From the NCBI GenBank assembly GCA_002914845.1, contig JXTC01000173.1, positions 433,464 through 497,463 of the forward strand: 64,000 bases of DNA. The letters run 5' to 3'. This DNA comes from Trema orientale (lineage: Eukaryota; Streptophyta; Magnoliopsida; Rosales; Cannabaceae). Shown piece by piece: positions 33,849-47,299 of this stretch (its first letter is position 1; every line of letters starts with the position of its first letter). A model generated the notes under the pieces. That model saw only the letters and a list, made by a program, of their open reading frames with translations, was not told where the DNA came from and searched no databases. The position numbers were made by a program, and so were the translations under genes.

Positions 33849-36800
33849 TCATTCTACAAGGGAAATACATAGAGCGACGACCATGCCAAGTATAAGTGAG
33901 GTCAATTGCCCTGCTATACTTTTCAGCGTAGGCTTACCGCTGCTATTCATCTCTGCAAGCACCCCAGCAACTGCAATGTAGATAAATCCACCGGCTGTAA
34001 ATCCCTGCAAATGAAGTTGGAAAGAAAACGACGTTAATTACTTAAGATCATGAAAGTGAAAACCCTTTTAAACTTGGTCTCCTCGACCAAATCGTGTTCA
34101 TCAAGTGAAGACTTCACCTCAATCAAAGATGACTGTCCTGGATCTTGTCCCCAGACTAGAGCCTACACCAAAAGGAGAAACCCTTAAGTAATGTCTTTTT
34201 GATGATTGTGAAAGGTTCTAATGGCAAAGGAAAGACTATATGAAACGGAAATAATACCAATGCCGTTCCTGCTAGAGCAACAAGTGCAGACAGAAAGTTA
34301 AAGAAAAGGGCTTTGGATACGCTAAAACCGGACCTTACTAGGATACCAAAATCACCAACCTGCACCGTAAGGTAAATAAAGATAGGAAATATCATTTACA
34401 TTAGAAAACATGTGTGGCAGAGGAATTAAATTATGCAATAAATGGTTAAATAAAAGAATCGCAGCCAGTGAGTTTATACGGTTAAGCCTTTCCTGATTAA
34501 CAGGGGGAAAAAAAGGTTGGGATCTTGCAAGTAGCAACCAACAAGGTTACAGAACTATGCAGTTCATCCTATTAGGGATAGGTCAGGTGGTTATTGCCCA
34601 TGATTTGCTTTAATGAGATGTAGGTAAACAGCAATTGTTGAAGATGTTTGACTGAACATATTTCTATGCAAGAACTAGACAGCATTATACCACCGAAACA
34701 AATTTTAGCAATTAAGATCTCAGAACCCTGCTTCTACTTAAGGATAATATGACCCTTATTCTTTCGTCATTCTTCCTTTATTTTCCCCCTTGATACACAG
34801 GTTATGAAGAGGGAAGTAACTATCTCCAAGATCATATATCTGCCCCGCTCTAGTAAACACGGATAACTCTCTAACATTTTGGATATCAAAGGGATCTTAC
34901 CAACAAAACAAGCAGATGACTTCATTTCTAGATAGATAGGATTAATTGAAGTTATCAAATAGAAGTTATACACAAGGGAACAGAAGATTCCAATTAGGAA
35001 ATAAGAGAAGAAACACAAATCAGAATGACATGTTGTAGTTCCGAAGGAACATAATCCATATTCAGAGAAGCAAGGGCTGCAAAGCTGATTTCCCACAATG
35101 AGATGGTGTCTTCAGTTGTTCTATTGTAACATGATAAATTATGCTGAAACTTTTGAGGAAGAATACGAAAGAACATAATGCAAATAAAGCGTATGCATTA
35201 TTAATTAATTAAGAGAGTTGTGAACCTCTTGAGGAATCTCATGAGCAAGCAAGAAGAGAGTTCTAGACCATCCACCAACTGAACCATAAAGCAAGAAAGC
35301 ACTTCCTAGAGCCATTCCATCAGTAAAGTTGTGCTGCAACAACAATAAAACTATCACTGAGCACACAAAACTTCTTTAAAAACCAATTACATGAAGTTAA
35401 CCTTCATTACTCAGATTAACAAAGAAATTTATCTTTTGAGAGTACATAAAAGAAACACGTACAACACCATCAGAGAAGAGATTGAGATAACCAAAGACAA
35501 GATTGCTTGGCGATTGAGCATCTTCTTCTTTTGAAGTTTCGGTATCAGCAGAGGGGTTTTCAGCAGCAGCGGCATCTACGTCTTGTTTATCATCCTCACC
35601 ATCAATGGTAGAGCGTCTCTACAGAAAGAGGCCATGTGGTTCGTGACAGAAAAGTTTATAAATGAAATCCACTAGTTCCATTTAACTGAAACTTATTATT
35701 GATAAAGAATAAATTTCATAAGAATTAAAATATATATATATATAGGGCACTAATCCAGTAGGTTTTTTTTTTTTTTTTTTTTATCAATGCATAGGTATCA
35801 ATTTGGCCAATGAAAATTTTTATTGCACATTTTTTTATATTAAAGAGTAGGAGAGAGAAAAAACATTAATCACGTCTTTTCATGTACCTCATTTTAGCCG
35901 TTAGATCATTGTTAGATGATGATCCAACGGCTAGAAAAAAAATATCTACACATAAGTTAAAAAAAAAAAATACCTACCGGATTGGCAATATATACATATA
36001 TATTCTCAGACTTTAACTGCTAAGATAGTCCTAGAGGCTAAACGATAAAACAAGCCCCGGATTCGCATTGCACAGTTACATATGTTGTGGTGGGCCAGCC
36101 CTTTATTTTGGTACTTTAGGTTTTCTTCTAAGTCTTTCTGGATATTTTTTTCCCCCTCTTTGGATTAGCAAGTTATTCTGGATAGTTTCATGTATAAATA
36201 CAAGTCTTTTATGCTCCGAGTTAGAAAGAGTAATCTTATAGAATCAATTATGCACAGCATAAAAAAGCGATCATAAGCATCCTTACAAATAGTAGTATCA
36301 TTATTCGAAAATAATAATTTAGCAAAAAGAATTTTCTCAATCATTTGCAGATCAAAATATATACTTTTAAAACCTCCCATGTCGTGTAAATTTTCAACCA
36401 AGGAAAAATGGAGCACAAAATGTCTGATGATTAGTGAAAGAATCCTTTTGTGTTTTCTCTTCCATTATAAGATTAAAGAAATGCAAATGAATGACATTGA
36501 GTAGGTGCCAAAACTCGTGGATATATTTAAATTACAATTGATGATGCAAGTGTCGATGGAGATATTTGGACTTCAAATCTACGAAGATGTCAATGAAAGA
36601 TATCAATACTACTGATGGTACATAACAGTTATTAGTATTTCAAGTATCACAATACCGGTATAATGTGGATATGTAATTTTCCTCAGTACCTGAAATATCA
36701 ATATTTCTTAATATTATTGTTCAAATGTCTAACAAGAGACTTATCCTCACATGCCTATTCAAACACTAGTTTAAAATAAGCGACGTGTGTATTTACTTTT

Positions 36801-39800
36801 TTCACAAATGACTCAGAAAACTAATTAAACTACAACCTCTAAATTTGTTTAAGAATAAATATATAATAACAGAATCATCATTCTCCTTCTTTCTTCATTA
36901 GGGGAAAAGATAATAGTTAAGGGAGAGAGAATTCATAAGGCTTGTGGGTACTTTTGCTTTGTTTTTCTACAGTTTTCTGCTTGTATTGGATTGATAACTG
37001 GAGAGAAAAAGGGACCTTTTGATTTCTGAGAACAAAAAGAGAAATGACCGAAGGCTTTCATGAGCCTTGAAAATGGTTGAGAGAGGGTTTTAATCACTCT
37101 GTTTTCTTTGTATGAGCTCCTGTGTATGGTTGGGAGCTTTATACATGTTGTTGTCCTTTGAACTGAACTTAAGATCTCTTTTTATTGAAGAACAAAACCT
37201 AGGCTTTGATTCTCCAAAATTTGGATCATAATAAATCAAGCTTGAGGCCCAATTCTGAATTCGGCTTCTTCCACATCCCTTCTATCACAAGGTGTTCGTT
37301 TTAGAGCTCTTTTGGCAAATGACAGTCTCAGTTGACACTTGGCCGCTAGGTATATCATCTGTTTTCAGCAACTGATCTTTACTTATTTCTCAAAAATTAT
37401 TTAAATTCTTCTTAATTAAGGTTTCTAACACCTTTCATGTATATCTTTGACATGTAGCAGCTTGTGCTTGCCACGTGGCCATTTAGTTTCCATATTATTC
37501 ATACTGCCCTAGCTGATTAATTCCTTACTTATTTAAGTATAGGACTAATATCATTTTCAGACAACACCCCAAAACAACGATATTGCCACAATACTGAGGA
37601 GAATTTACTAATATTATCAAAATTAATCTTCCTCCATATCAATGTTAGAATACCTGAAACACCAGTAATACCAGTGAAATATTGCCAACACAATCAATAC
37701 TAACATCCTTGGCCATAACAATCCAAGTTTTCTAACAATAAGCATGATGATGGTATATACAAATACAAATATATCTATATACATATATATATATATATAC
37801 ACGCGTGTTTTCTGAGTGTACATGTAAAATGGCTTAGTATTTCCTTTTATTTACCCCTCCCTTCAATTATTATGTTGCACTTCTGATATAAATTTTTTAA
37901 AAGATACTAACTAAACCTCAATAGAAAACAATAAAAAAAGAACAAAATGAAAACTTGACCTCACGTATATTATGCCATCTAAATCCATTTTCCACCTATA
38001 TGTAGTCAAAGATTCTAAAATTTTATCTGCTGCCTAACCACAGAGAAATAAACATTCACGTGTCGTCTCAAAGTTTCCATCCTGCATTAGACGTACTATT
38101 GTATCTGCCCTACATTACTAAAGCCCCTCTATGCCGCATCTGACTTACAAAGCTTCTGCATAATTTATATAGCATCGGTTACATTTCCTAGATATGTCAT
38201 TGCATAAACTGGCCCCAACTTACAGCATCAAGTCTGAATCTCCCAAGTTTCTATGAGCAATCCACTAGACACAAGGCAGAGCATGACCATAGCAAGATTG
38301 TGACAGCATATTATAAACAGAGATACTATAATCCTTTTGAATACAAATTTTGTATAGCTTACCTTCCGAATATGGGATCCATTTTGAGCATCTTCCTTCA
38401 ATGAAGGCAGCACTTCATCTGAAAGTTTTCCTTCAGAAGATTTCGACTGTAAGTCATCATCATCCTTCAGCTTCCTACTTTTCTTATGATGGTGGTGGTG
38501 ACCGTGACTCCACACATTAGTTCCTCCAGATTTATCTTCTACATACCTCACTACCTTCTCTACTAGAAGAAAGAGTACAACTCCAGCTGATATATCAAAA
38601 ATAAAAAAAATAAAAAAAGAAAGAAGAAGAAGAAGAAAAGAAAGAAGGTTAAATGTGCTGTGGCCCAACAAACAAGATACCTCATAATAACCAGACACAA
38701 ATCAAAAACAGCCAAACCCATCATGAAAGCCAATGAAAAGATTGCAGACAACTTAAAGAAAAAGAATGGCATAGATATGCAACCATTTAATAAGATGTCA
38801 AGACAATTTACTCAAGAAGAGCCCTTTTTGGTGGGAGAAGATTGGGAGATTTCAACCATAAATATGAGACACAGAAATTATTACACGCACCAATACCCTA
38901 ATATTCTTTACCAGTTAATCCAATACATCAACAAACATGAATAGATGTCAAAATGCAACGGTAAAATCATACAGGACTTTTCATTTTTTCAATTCCACAT
39001 TGCTGAGGTAAATCTATCAGATAATTTACAGAAATGTAAAACAAGTAACAAAACACATAGGAAGAGAAATATAATATATCTGATTATACACATTTTCACA
39101 CGTAAAGAGAAACACAAATATGAATATGTAATGGACACAAATGTAAAGTTACCAACCCAAGATGGATAATCCTACAGAAAGATCGGCCAAAGAATGTGAG
39201 TGTGACTGTCCAGGATGAACATCATGGTCATGGTCTGAATGGTGATCATGAGAGTGCGAGTGTCCACCCCCTGCAGAAAATACAAACTAATTTATCGCCA
39301 TGTAGGAAAAATAGACAGGAGTCTATAGAGCTTTAAAAAGAGTTCAGTGCAGAATAGGTTGACGACCGTCACAATCAATTAATTTAGAAAACTATTTCTG
39401 GAGAGGCTTAGTTAAATAGATTCGTTTATAAGTCAAGAAATTCAAATTTAAATCACTAACATATTTCTTCAATGTTTCCATTTCAGGAAATTCCCTAATA
39501 CCCCAGGGGTAGGAATGGGTTGGCATTTCAAAACCACTAAAAAGGATCTGAAAAAACGCAGAAATATGGCAGAGCATAATACATCTCTCAAGTATAATCT
39601 TGGATTTCTAACATGTTTAAAGGATAATTAAATCTGAATAACATCTCAAAATTCAAAACATTAAGGGTGTTCCCGGGTAAAGTCCTAATTCATATTCAAA
39701 AATGGATTAGCTTATTTAGATATTAAAATAAATCAATAGAGCTGTATAGTGATGTTTTATTTGTTCTGATTTGAGGTATTAGTATCCTATTCTATGAATA

Positions 39801-42800
39801 TTCTCTAAGGGTGCTAAACTAAGGTCTCATATGCAAAACTAAGAGAATTTTTGAGGTACTGTTTCATGCAGACTCAATAAGGGTGAAACTAACTGGTTTT
39901 ATGGATTGGGACACAGTTTTGAAGTGAAACCGTTTAGATGTCAATGAATGAGTAAATCCCAAAAGAATATGCAAAGTTCGAAGGATTTTTCAGCAAATGG
40001 AGGTGAGATTTTGCAGCTGGTCTTGTGAAATACCAACTGCAGTACCTGGTTTTTAGCAAACTAAACAGAAACAGCCCGCCACTTGGCAAGGCTGTCTCAC
40101 TTCAATCATTGCAGAATATTCTACTGCAATAATGATTCCTTAATGTTATAAAGGGAACTAAAGTTCCCCAGCGAAGGGCAGAGGAATGAACAGTGAGAGA
40201 AAAGGGAACATAAACCCATTTTGACAGCCTACTCTTTATTCTAAAATATCTATACATTCTTCTCTCCTTTTTCACCGATTTCCAGGGCTGATATTTCCCA
40301 GTAATTCATAGTCACTTAAATACCCAAAATCCCTTCATCCGATTGCTTAGATACACTCCCTAAACATCTTGTATATCAATATTCGGTGCCTAATTTCATT
40401 ACTACAGTCTCACACTACCATTTTAATATCTTACCAGCCATCAACAACTGCTGTTTTTCATGACACATTATATGATCAGCCTATTTTTCATTCATGCAAC
40501 GACTATGGATTTAATCTACTCTTCGGACTAAGTGTCCTTAAGCTAAGTTCTCTCTTCCTTTTCTATTATCATTTTATATATGTATGCACATACTCTATGC
40601 TTTTAAAACTAAAAGCTGATCATATTATACTAAGGCACACATCTTTAATATAATTATTGAAGCTTCGTGCCTAATGTATTCAATCAAGCTCATTTCAGTG
40701 GCTGATCAAGTTTTCGGTTACTACTGAGTGGAGCAACATCTTCACTTTTGAAATAACCATCCATTCATGAGCATCTGATTCTCAAATTCTCATCATATTT
40801 GTAGAACTTTGTGAAAATTGAGCCATCCAAAGGCCTTATTCACTATGTTCGTGAAAGTTTCTTTTAAGCATTTCTAAAAAGTATTATCTTTACTCTTTGT
40901 TTACTGCTGTATCTAATTTTCATATCTATTAATTCTCTCAATTATTAAATTGTTCATATAATTACTCTAAAATCTATCTAAGTCATGTATCCTAGAATTT
41001 TATGCTCAATTATGATATATTGTATTGTCTTAATTTTTGAGTAACAAGTAAGTAATCATACATATTTTCAGAAATCAAATTTTACCACGAACAAAGGGCT
41101 TGTTTGGATTCACTTCCTATTTTTTGTATAAATAAATTGATGATGTCTATAAAAATTTTAATTTGCTTTTCAATTTTTAAAAATAAGAAACATGTTTGGC
41201 AAACTCTATTTCACTCTTGTTTCTAAATACAAAAAAGTGAAATATTGAGAGAGTCATATAGACTTATAATTGTCTGTGGGTATATACACACTTGTGTAAA
41301 AATGTATGTATTTTTTTTTTCGTTTTTGAAATTTGTTTTAAAAAATTAAGACACTAGAAATTTCTTGGTACCTATTTTTTAAAAAAATTTGGTAACAAGT
41401 TTTAGAAACAAAAAACTAAAAAAGGTTGCCAAAAAACTGTTGAAAAAAAAAAAAAAACCAAGAATCCGTTTTTTTTGTTTAAAAAAAAAAACACAACAAA
41501 AAACAGAAAACATAAATGAATCCACGCAAGCCCTAAGCCCTTTAGATATAAGAAACAAGAAATGGGGATGCCAAACGCAGCAACAAATAAGATTTTAAAC
41601 ATGATACAAAATATCCGTCCCAAAAAAAAAAAGAAAATGTCTACCAAAAAAAATGATACAAAATTGAAATTCTCAAGTTTAGCAGAAAGCAACCAATATA
41701 CACATTTTTATTATCTCCTAAACCTCCACTTAACAAGACAGTTCAAAACTAGAGTCTCTGTTGAACCCCACAATGTTTGGAAGCACAAAACTTGTGATTA
41801 TTCACAAGGTAGACGGTGGAAATAAAGCTCAGACCATGTAGAAAAAATCACAGACCATACTTCTCAACAAAATCCTAAAAAATATTTAATTCTCCCACAG
41901 AAGCTCTAAAGCATACACCAAATATCTTAAATGTCAGGTATGGCATAGAATAATGAAGTTCTGATATGTTAATAGAATGAGGAGAAAATTCGAAATTCAT
42001 GGGCATCATAGAAAATAAAAATAGAAAAACATGCCACAAAGTCAATACATTACCAAAGGCATGTGGTAATTGATGAAGAAAAGCATCCCCCAGCATAGCT
42101 CCTGCCTGAAATGGTAGTCGATAAAATCAGTGACACCATTTTATATAGCAATTTAAGAAAAGGACTCCTAGAGAATATGAGAGTACTATTCAACATTAAG
42201 CATTCTAAAATTTACGAAGTCCTCAATTCTAGGAGCCATTTAATGAGTATAGAGGGAATGGGGGAAAAAAGATACTGAAGGTCATAATGTAGCTTGCCAG
42301 CCAGGACAGGGCCACTTTTAGGCCTTCGGTAACATAGTGAATTAACAACTTAGACTTTCTTTTAAACTCCTTTTTTTACTGCTTGAATTTCACTTCTACA
42401 TTTGTCAGCATTCAGCAATGCAAACTATGACTCTCTAATGCAGTATGGTCTTAGCACAGACTTCAAAAAGTTGATTCAGGACTCAAGCCAAGCAAAGACA
42501 ATGCTGGATGAGATGGATTCAGTCATTCTTTTGGTTGTTCCTTTGTGTTCGATAAAATCCTCAAATCAATAAGATGTACATTTCTTGGACTATCCCCATA
42601 TTCTTAGCATGATTAAAATATAACAGATATAATAAACACAAGTGCAACGAATCTGAGAGTTCAGCACACTGGACACCTGAAGGCAACTGGATTTGCCACC
42701 TATATTGCACAATGCACAGTGTAATATCCCTCCAAGACGCTGACACAAATCTTTAGTTTTTACAAAATTCAGTATCCCTAATTATCTTGATCATATATTA

Positions 42801-44206
42801 CCTAAAATGTAGTCTAGGACAGATGAAACACAATAACATAGGAACTTTGACATATTTAACTACAACCAACCAATCTTTGTTAATCATGCGGTATGAAGTC
42901 AAGAACCACAACTCCTTAAATATACAAATGTTGAACTTTCTAAAATCACTTAGCAAAATATAATTTGGCATCATATAATCACAGTCAACTTAAGCATTGT
43001 CAGTTAGGATGACAGGGATAAGCTGGACAGCTGCTGAACGCAGACATTATGCATTTCATGACTAGTACAGAGATATAAACAAAAAAGAAAAATAACTGAG
43101 GAATTAACTAAAGGAAATAACTAGATTAACAAATGAAATTAGCAGGCCTTAAGAATCTGACCCCAAATAAAGCCAATGAATCAACAACTGCCTTGGATGG
43201 TTTCCCATGTACTGCAAAAACTCGAGAAATTAGTTACTTGTTCTCCAAAAGGAAATGATAAAAATAACTTTCCAGGTTCCCAGGACAGGAACAAGTGTAA
43301 TCATGTATTGACAACTAAAATTACTTACCAAACATTACTGGCAAGATAATTAAGCAAATAAGGGAAGCCATGCTCACCAAAAACGAGCATCCCAGTGCAT
43401 GTAGCCAGAGACCTATAAAATCGAATTGACGATAAATTTCTGCAGAATGGACTTTAGGTGATAAAGAAAATCCAACAATTAAAAGAATAATAATATGTCA
43501 CTGCCTTGGTATAGAATTGCTGCTCATTAAACGAAACTGTCACTTTGAGTAGGCAGTCAGTGAGAAAATAGTGCTGCAATTACTAAGACAAGAACAAACA
43601 TCTTATGTCACAGTTTTATGCAACAACCTCGATATATATTTAAAGAAGCATTATTATATCTAACTTCATTTCGCAAATCTGTGAAGTCACCATCTACAAA
43701 TGACAAATGGATCACAATCTTCTTGATAATAAAAACAAGACTATTAAAGAGAAGGCATTTAGTCAAACAGTAATATGCAAAACCAACCAATGGACCACTG
43801 GAGTACATAAATATCACTAATCAATCAAACCCAGAAACCAACCAGACCAGCTCAATAACTAAACTAAACCAAGTATACCATAATGAAATTCGATGAATTT
43901 ACCAGGACCGGTGAGTTGTAAAACTCCGAAATGTTCATGTTCATCATCGTGGTCATGACTGTGGGACCCAAACCCGTACAGCTTCATATCCTCCTCTTCA
44001 GCCAATTCCTCTGGAAGCTTCGTTTCCAGAGAGCTCTGCTCATGGTGGTGGTGGTGATGGTTGTGGCCATGATTACACTGGTGAACTCCACGAGATTCAT
44101 GGACCCCAGATGCAGAGACCCCAGAACCAGAGCTCAGATCCAAAAACAGCCCAAAACCCAAACCCAAAACCACAAAAACTACAGTACCCACTTCTTTAAA
44201 CACCAT
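33849..44206 (-). CDS. IAR1: IAR1, ZIP/KE4-type histidine-rich zinc transporter
   Basis: Endomembrane ZIP-family (LIV-1/KE4 branch) transporter; IAR1 in Arabidopsis affects response to auxin-amino-acid conjugates, probably through metal supply. Eleven exons on the minus strand: 43903-44206, 43329-43412, 43162-43211, 42054-42105, 39157-39270, 38363-38586, 35463-35618, 35226-35333, 34258-34359, 34117-34161 and 33849-34004. All have GT..AG borders and phases add up to 464 residues. An N-terminal hydrophobic signal covers residues 1-22. His-rich tracts lie at about 36-56, 82-92 and 167-190, with a further HGHHHHHK tract in exon 6. Transport motifs are HQLPHAF (about 157-163), HNFTDG (329-334) and HEIPQEVGDF (359-368), the KE4 form of HExPHExGD. 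The C-terminus ends ALCISLVE. The gene looks intact; introns 4 and 6 are about 2.7 kb each and hold MITEs. Confidence 0.92.
35619..38362 (-). other. Intron 6 of IAR1
   Basis: A 2744-base intron containing the MITE at 35745 and otherwise AT-rich, non-coding sequence. The minus-strand frame at 36165-36416 has no recognisable features. A TATATA tract lies at 37783-37800. Confidence 0.85.
35745..35988. mobile_element. MITE, GGGCACCAATCCA family, copy 3
   Basis: The left end GGGCACTAATCCAGTAGG and right end CCTACCGGATTGGC are inverted, each followed inward by homopolymer T or A runs and a CATAGGT-type string. The interior shares GTTAGATGATGATCCAACGG with the copy at 22324. It lies inside intron 6 of IAR1, again next to a TATATA tract. 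Confidence 0.85.
39271..42053 (-). other. Intron 4 of IAR1
   Basis: A 2783-base intron. It contains the TIR element at 41096-41533. The open frames at 40369-40653 and 41389-41825 lie in low-complexity or transposon sequence and are not called. Confidence 0.85.
41096..41533. mobile_element. Small TIR element in IAR1 intron 4
   Basis: The left end GGGCTTGTTTGGATTCAC and inverted right end (GTGGATTCATTT read inward after GGGCTTGC) form 18-20 base inverted repeats. The interior is dominated by A and T runs and has no coding capacity. The TTTGGATTC-type end is common among small plant hAT or Harbinger derivatives; superfamily is not settled. Confidence 0.6.
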
Positions 44207-44328
44207 TTTCAGCTACTTCCCTGCAAAACCCAACTCCTAGAATGGAGCGATGGAAACTGGGTATCCGGTATTTTCCCGGAAAATGGAAGATTTAAGGTGC
44301 TGTTTGGGTGGAGACTGGAGAATGGGAA

Positions 44329-44427
44329 TTAACGGCGTTTGCAAGTGCCTTCAATAGTTATGAAGCAAACAACCCCTAAAAAGAGCACGATTATGGCGAT
44401 TATAATTCCGAATGTCACCACATCCAT
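44329..44427 (-). CDS. 32-residue membrane-type small ORF upstream of IAR1
   Basis: On the minus strand an ATG at 44427 opens 32 codons and stops at 44329, leaving 122 bases to the IAR1 start. The peptide starts MDVVTFGIII, has an unbroken hydrophobic core at residues 5-23 (AIIVLFLGVVCFI) and ends with a basic CKRR, the layout of a single-pass tail. It is too short for ordinary gene callers. It could be an upstream ORF in the IAR1 leader, or a separate microprotein read from the same transcript. I do not recognise the sequence. The clean composition and basic end make chance less likely but do not prove coding. Confidence 0.45.
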   Translation of the reverse strand: MDVVTFGIIIAIIVLFLGVVCFITIEGTCKRR

Positions 44428-44830
44428 TTTATATTTTTATTTATTTTTGTGTTTTTATTTTAATTTTTTGAAGTTTCTCTTCTCGGAGTCCCAAAAGCCC
44501 AAAAAAGAAGGGATCTGACAGAGCAGATAGATCTTTCTTTATAGTACAGCTCTGGGGAAGTACCGGTTCTGCTGCTACTCAATTGCCTACAGGTATAGTT
44601 TGATGTGAACATTCTCCCACCTCTTTCCTATGCTATAATTTTCTCTCTTTTTCTATGTTGTAAATTTCTTCTAATAACATTTTGAACAAGTAAAGCTAAA
44701 TCTAACAATTTAACATTAATATTTGTTGGGTCTATTCTTTTTTTAATAATTTTTTTAAACTGATTTATGTTATGTTTGTCAGATTTAGCTGGTATTTAAA
44801 ACCAGTTTGGTATTGATGTGCTTACTGTAT
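44428..44830. other. Probable IAR1 promoter and 5' leader
   Basis: Sequence upstream of the small ORF on the minus strand. It contains the AT-rich 44440-44475 stretch and a moderately GC-rich segment at 44480-44600. No clear TATA position can be fixed by eye. Confidence 0.4.
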
Positions 44831-44839
44831 TTGTATTGT

Positions 44840-45290
44840 AACTAGGCTGTCAATTTGTATTATTGAGTTATTTTCGGGTCATTTTCGAAAGTAACAAGAT
44901 TGTAACATGACACATTAATGCTTTGATCCCGACATAACACGAATAATAAACGTGAAACACGATATAACACATAATTCATTTAAAAACTAATAAATGTGTC
45001 ATGTATTTATTTATGACTCGTTTGATACGATTATTCAATATTAACACGATTAATACTAATTACTTCAAGTAATTATATGGAAACATATTTCAAACTAATT
45101 AAAATACCATTTAAATCGTTAAATGTAAATAAACGAGTCATATTTGTATTGTGTCAAGTTGACACGAAAATTGACATATTTAGTTAAACGGCTTATATGG
45201 GTTATTTTTGAGTTAAATAATTCGTTGACTAAAAACTCACCCGCTTATTATTCGTATTATACGTATCAATCCAAAACTGATATATTAGGG
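44840..45290. repeat. Unclassified dispersed repeat rich in GTGTC/GACAC
   Basis: Contains GGGTCATTTTCG, AACACGATATAACAC, GTGTCAAGTTGACACG and AAACGGCTTATATGGGTTA. This style of sequence is familiar from many dicot genomes as a dispersed degenerate repeat. No coding motif or terminal structure was identified, so the class is left open. Confidence 0.4.
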
Positions 45291-47299
45291 TTAAATTTCA
45301 TTTCTCAAAATACGTTTATCTACATTTCCAATGGGGTCAACAAGAGGTATTTCAACGAGAAGCTAACGTGCCAGCTAGAAATTCCAACTAGCCAATATAG
45401 GTACCGCTCTAATTTGGAGTCAGCTTTATTTTGGAAGGCTCAAATAAGTATCAATTTGAATGAGAAATATATGTCGAATTTGTCCAGATGAGCGTATCTT
45501 TTTTTCAATTCTATTTAAATAAGGTGATTATTTGAGAAATAAACGTATTTTAAACTTGAATGACATTTTTTAAACCACATTTTTGGATGCCTTTTTAGGA
45601 TTAACCATTTTAAGTAGTAATTTTATTTTTGAATACTAGTCATTGAAAAATTGACTAGTTTTAAAGAATTTATCTTGAAAAATGATCATATTAGTGTGAT
45701 TTGGACCAAAAACACTTCTAGTCACATGCCAAATCCCTAGATTTTGGTCCTTGTATAGGCTAGGGTAATTCCTGATGGGTATTAATTATTTAGGTAATTA
45801 TTATAAGAATGCTATTAAAATAATAAGTGCCACTTTGGCTAGATGTGTTTACTTTGCCATAAACGCCTCCTTGGCCACATCAGCCTCCTTGGCCATTATT
45901 GCCACCTCGCCCATATTTGGTAGAGATTGGTTGGACAGATATACATTCTAATGGATAGATAATAGTTGACATAAATGTGAACAAACTGAAGAGCCAAGTG
46001 CAAGCAATCAAACTAACTTTAGGAAATTTGATGGTTTGAACATATGTCAAAGTTTTAGGCATATTTTTTTATGCAAATGTCCAAATAAGGTGATTCTTGA
46101 TGCTATGAATAACTAAGTGGTAGTTCTACAATTTATCTGTTGATAACTATTTCGGTATTTCTAAGTCAATCATTATTAAGGAGTAAATTTTATTACTAGA
46201 TTCGGATATGGGAAAAGTTATATTTGATAATTCTTCCTATCTATCATGGACTTTCTCTGGCAAAATACATGGCTAATTACTTGTTGGACTGTACATAATT
46301 TGCTCATTATCTTGGGCTTTGGAAAAAGATGTGTGCTTTGGCAGGCTGTAAATACAAGAAAATAACATGATATGTGAAAAATAATTGTACTAAAATACTA
46401 TCAAAAGTCTTATAACATTGTAAAATGCTATCAATTATCTCATATCCAAAATGTATTTTCATGCACTTATCATCTATACGTACCACCTCAGCCATATGTA
46501 TTTGCTTCATACATAACACCTATCTCGGTTTGATGTCCAAGAATCTACATATTCATAAAAGTATATTACCAAATACTAAGGCTAATCTATTGGATCATAA
46601 GATTATACTCTTTAATAAATCAAGAACTACAATCCATGAATATGAGTTCATTATTTATCTTAAGATTGAGATAGACATCCTTAATTGTACTTCTATGAGA
46701 ATAAGTTGTTTGATTACAGTACTTTCACAAAGAATGTATTTTATGTGGTCTGATTCACTATATCCAAGCATATTAGGTTTTCTATTCAAAGCCAATATTT
46801 TGATGATTTTAAACTCATCACTCTTAATTGAAATAGAAACGACCTACAACCATTATTTCGGATAATAGTGCCCAACTTTTATCCTTTTCAGCTATGAATA
46901 ATGTTTATACTAGATATAGAATTATGTTTACCATACATAACTATTTATGTGAATAATTCTATCATCGAATATTAGTTTTAGATCCTTAACATGTTTCAAT
47001 TTTATATAAATAACTCTAATTATAAATACTGTATTAAATAGATAATATCAAACAAAGTTTCATTCATTGGACTTAAATATTACTATAGGATCACATATGC
47101 TCTTACGGCACATATTCCAACACAAGGATGTCTATGTTAATTATAAAATTAATAAAAAAACTCATATTCATAAACTATGTTATTTGAGATATCACATAGT
47201 ATAATCTTTATGATATGTTAGATTGGCCTCAGTATTTTGGTAGTATACTCTCATGAATAAAGAGAATATATATTTGTAGATATGGAAATCGCGGCTCTT
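45291..47299. other. Spacer, no gene seen
   Basis: AT-rich; open frames at 46425-46865 and 45144-45491 show no family features. Part of this region may belong to the LTR fragment recognised just downstream, but its left end could not be found. Confidence 0.5.

Noticed and set aside
38660-39169. Two + strand frames in IAR1 intron 5
   Set aside because: Low-complexity, antisense to intron sequence, no features.
41389-41825. Lys- and Asn-rich frames
   Set aside because: Produced by A runs inside and beside the TIR element in IAR1 intron 4.
43931-44332. 133-codon open frame on the + strand
   Set aside because: It is antisense to IAR1 exon 1, and its open frame follows from the His-codon tracts on the other strand.
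46425-46865. 146-codon frame on the + strand
   Set aside because: AT-rich, Ile/Ser/Tyr-rich reading without motifs; probably chance or LTR-derived.
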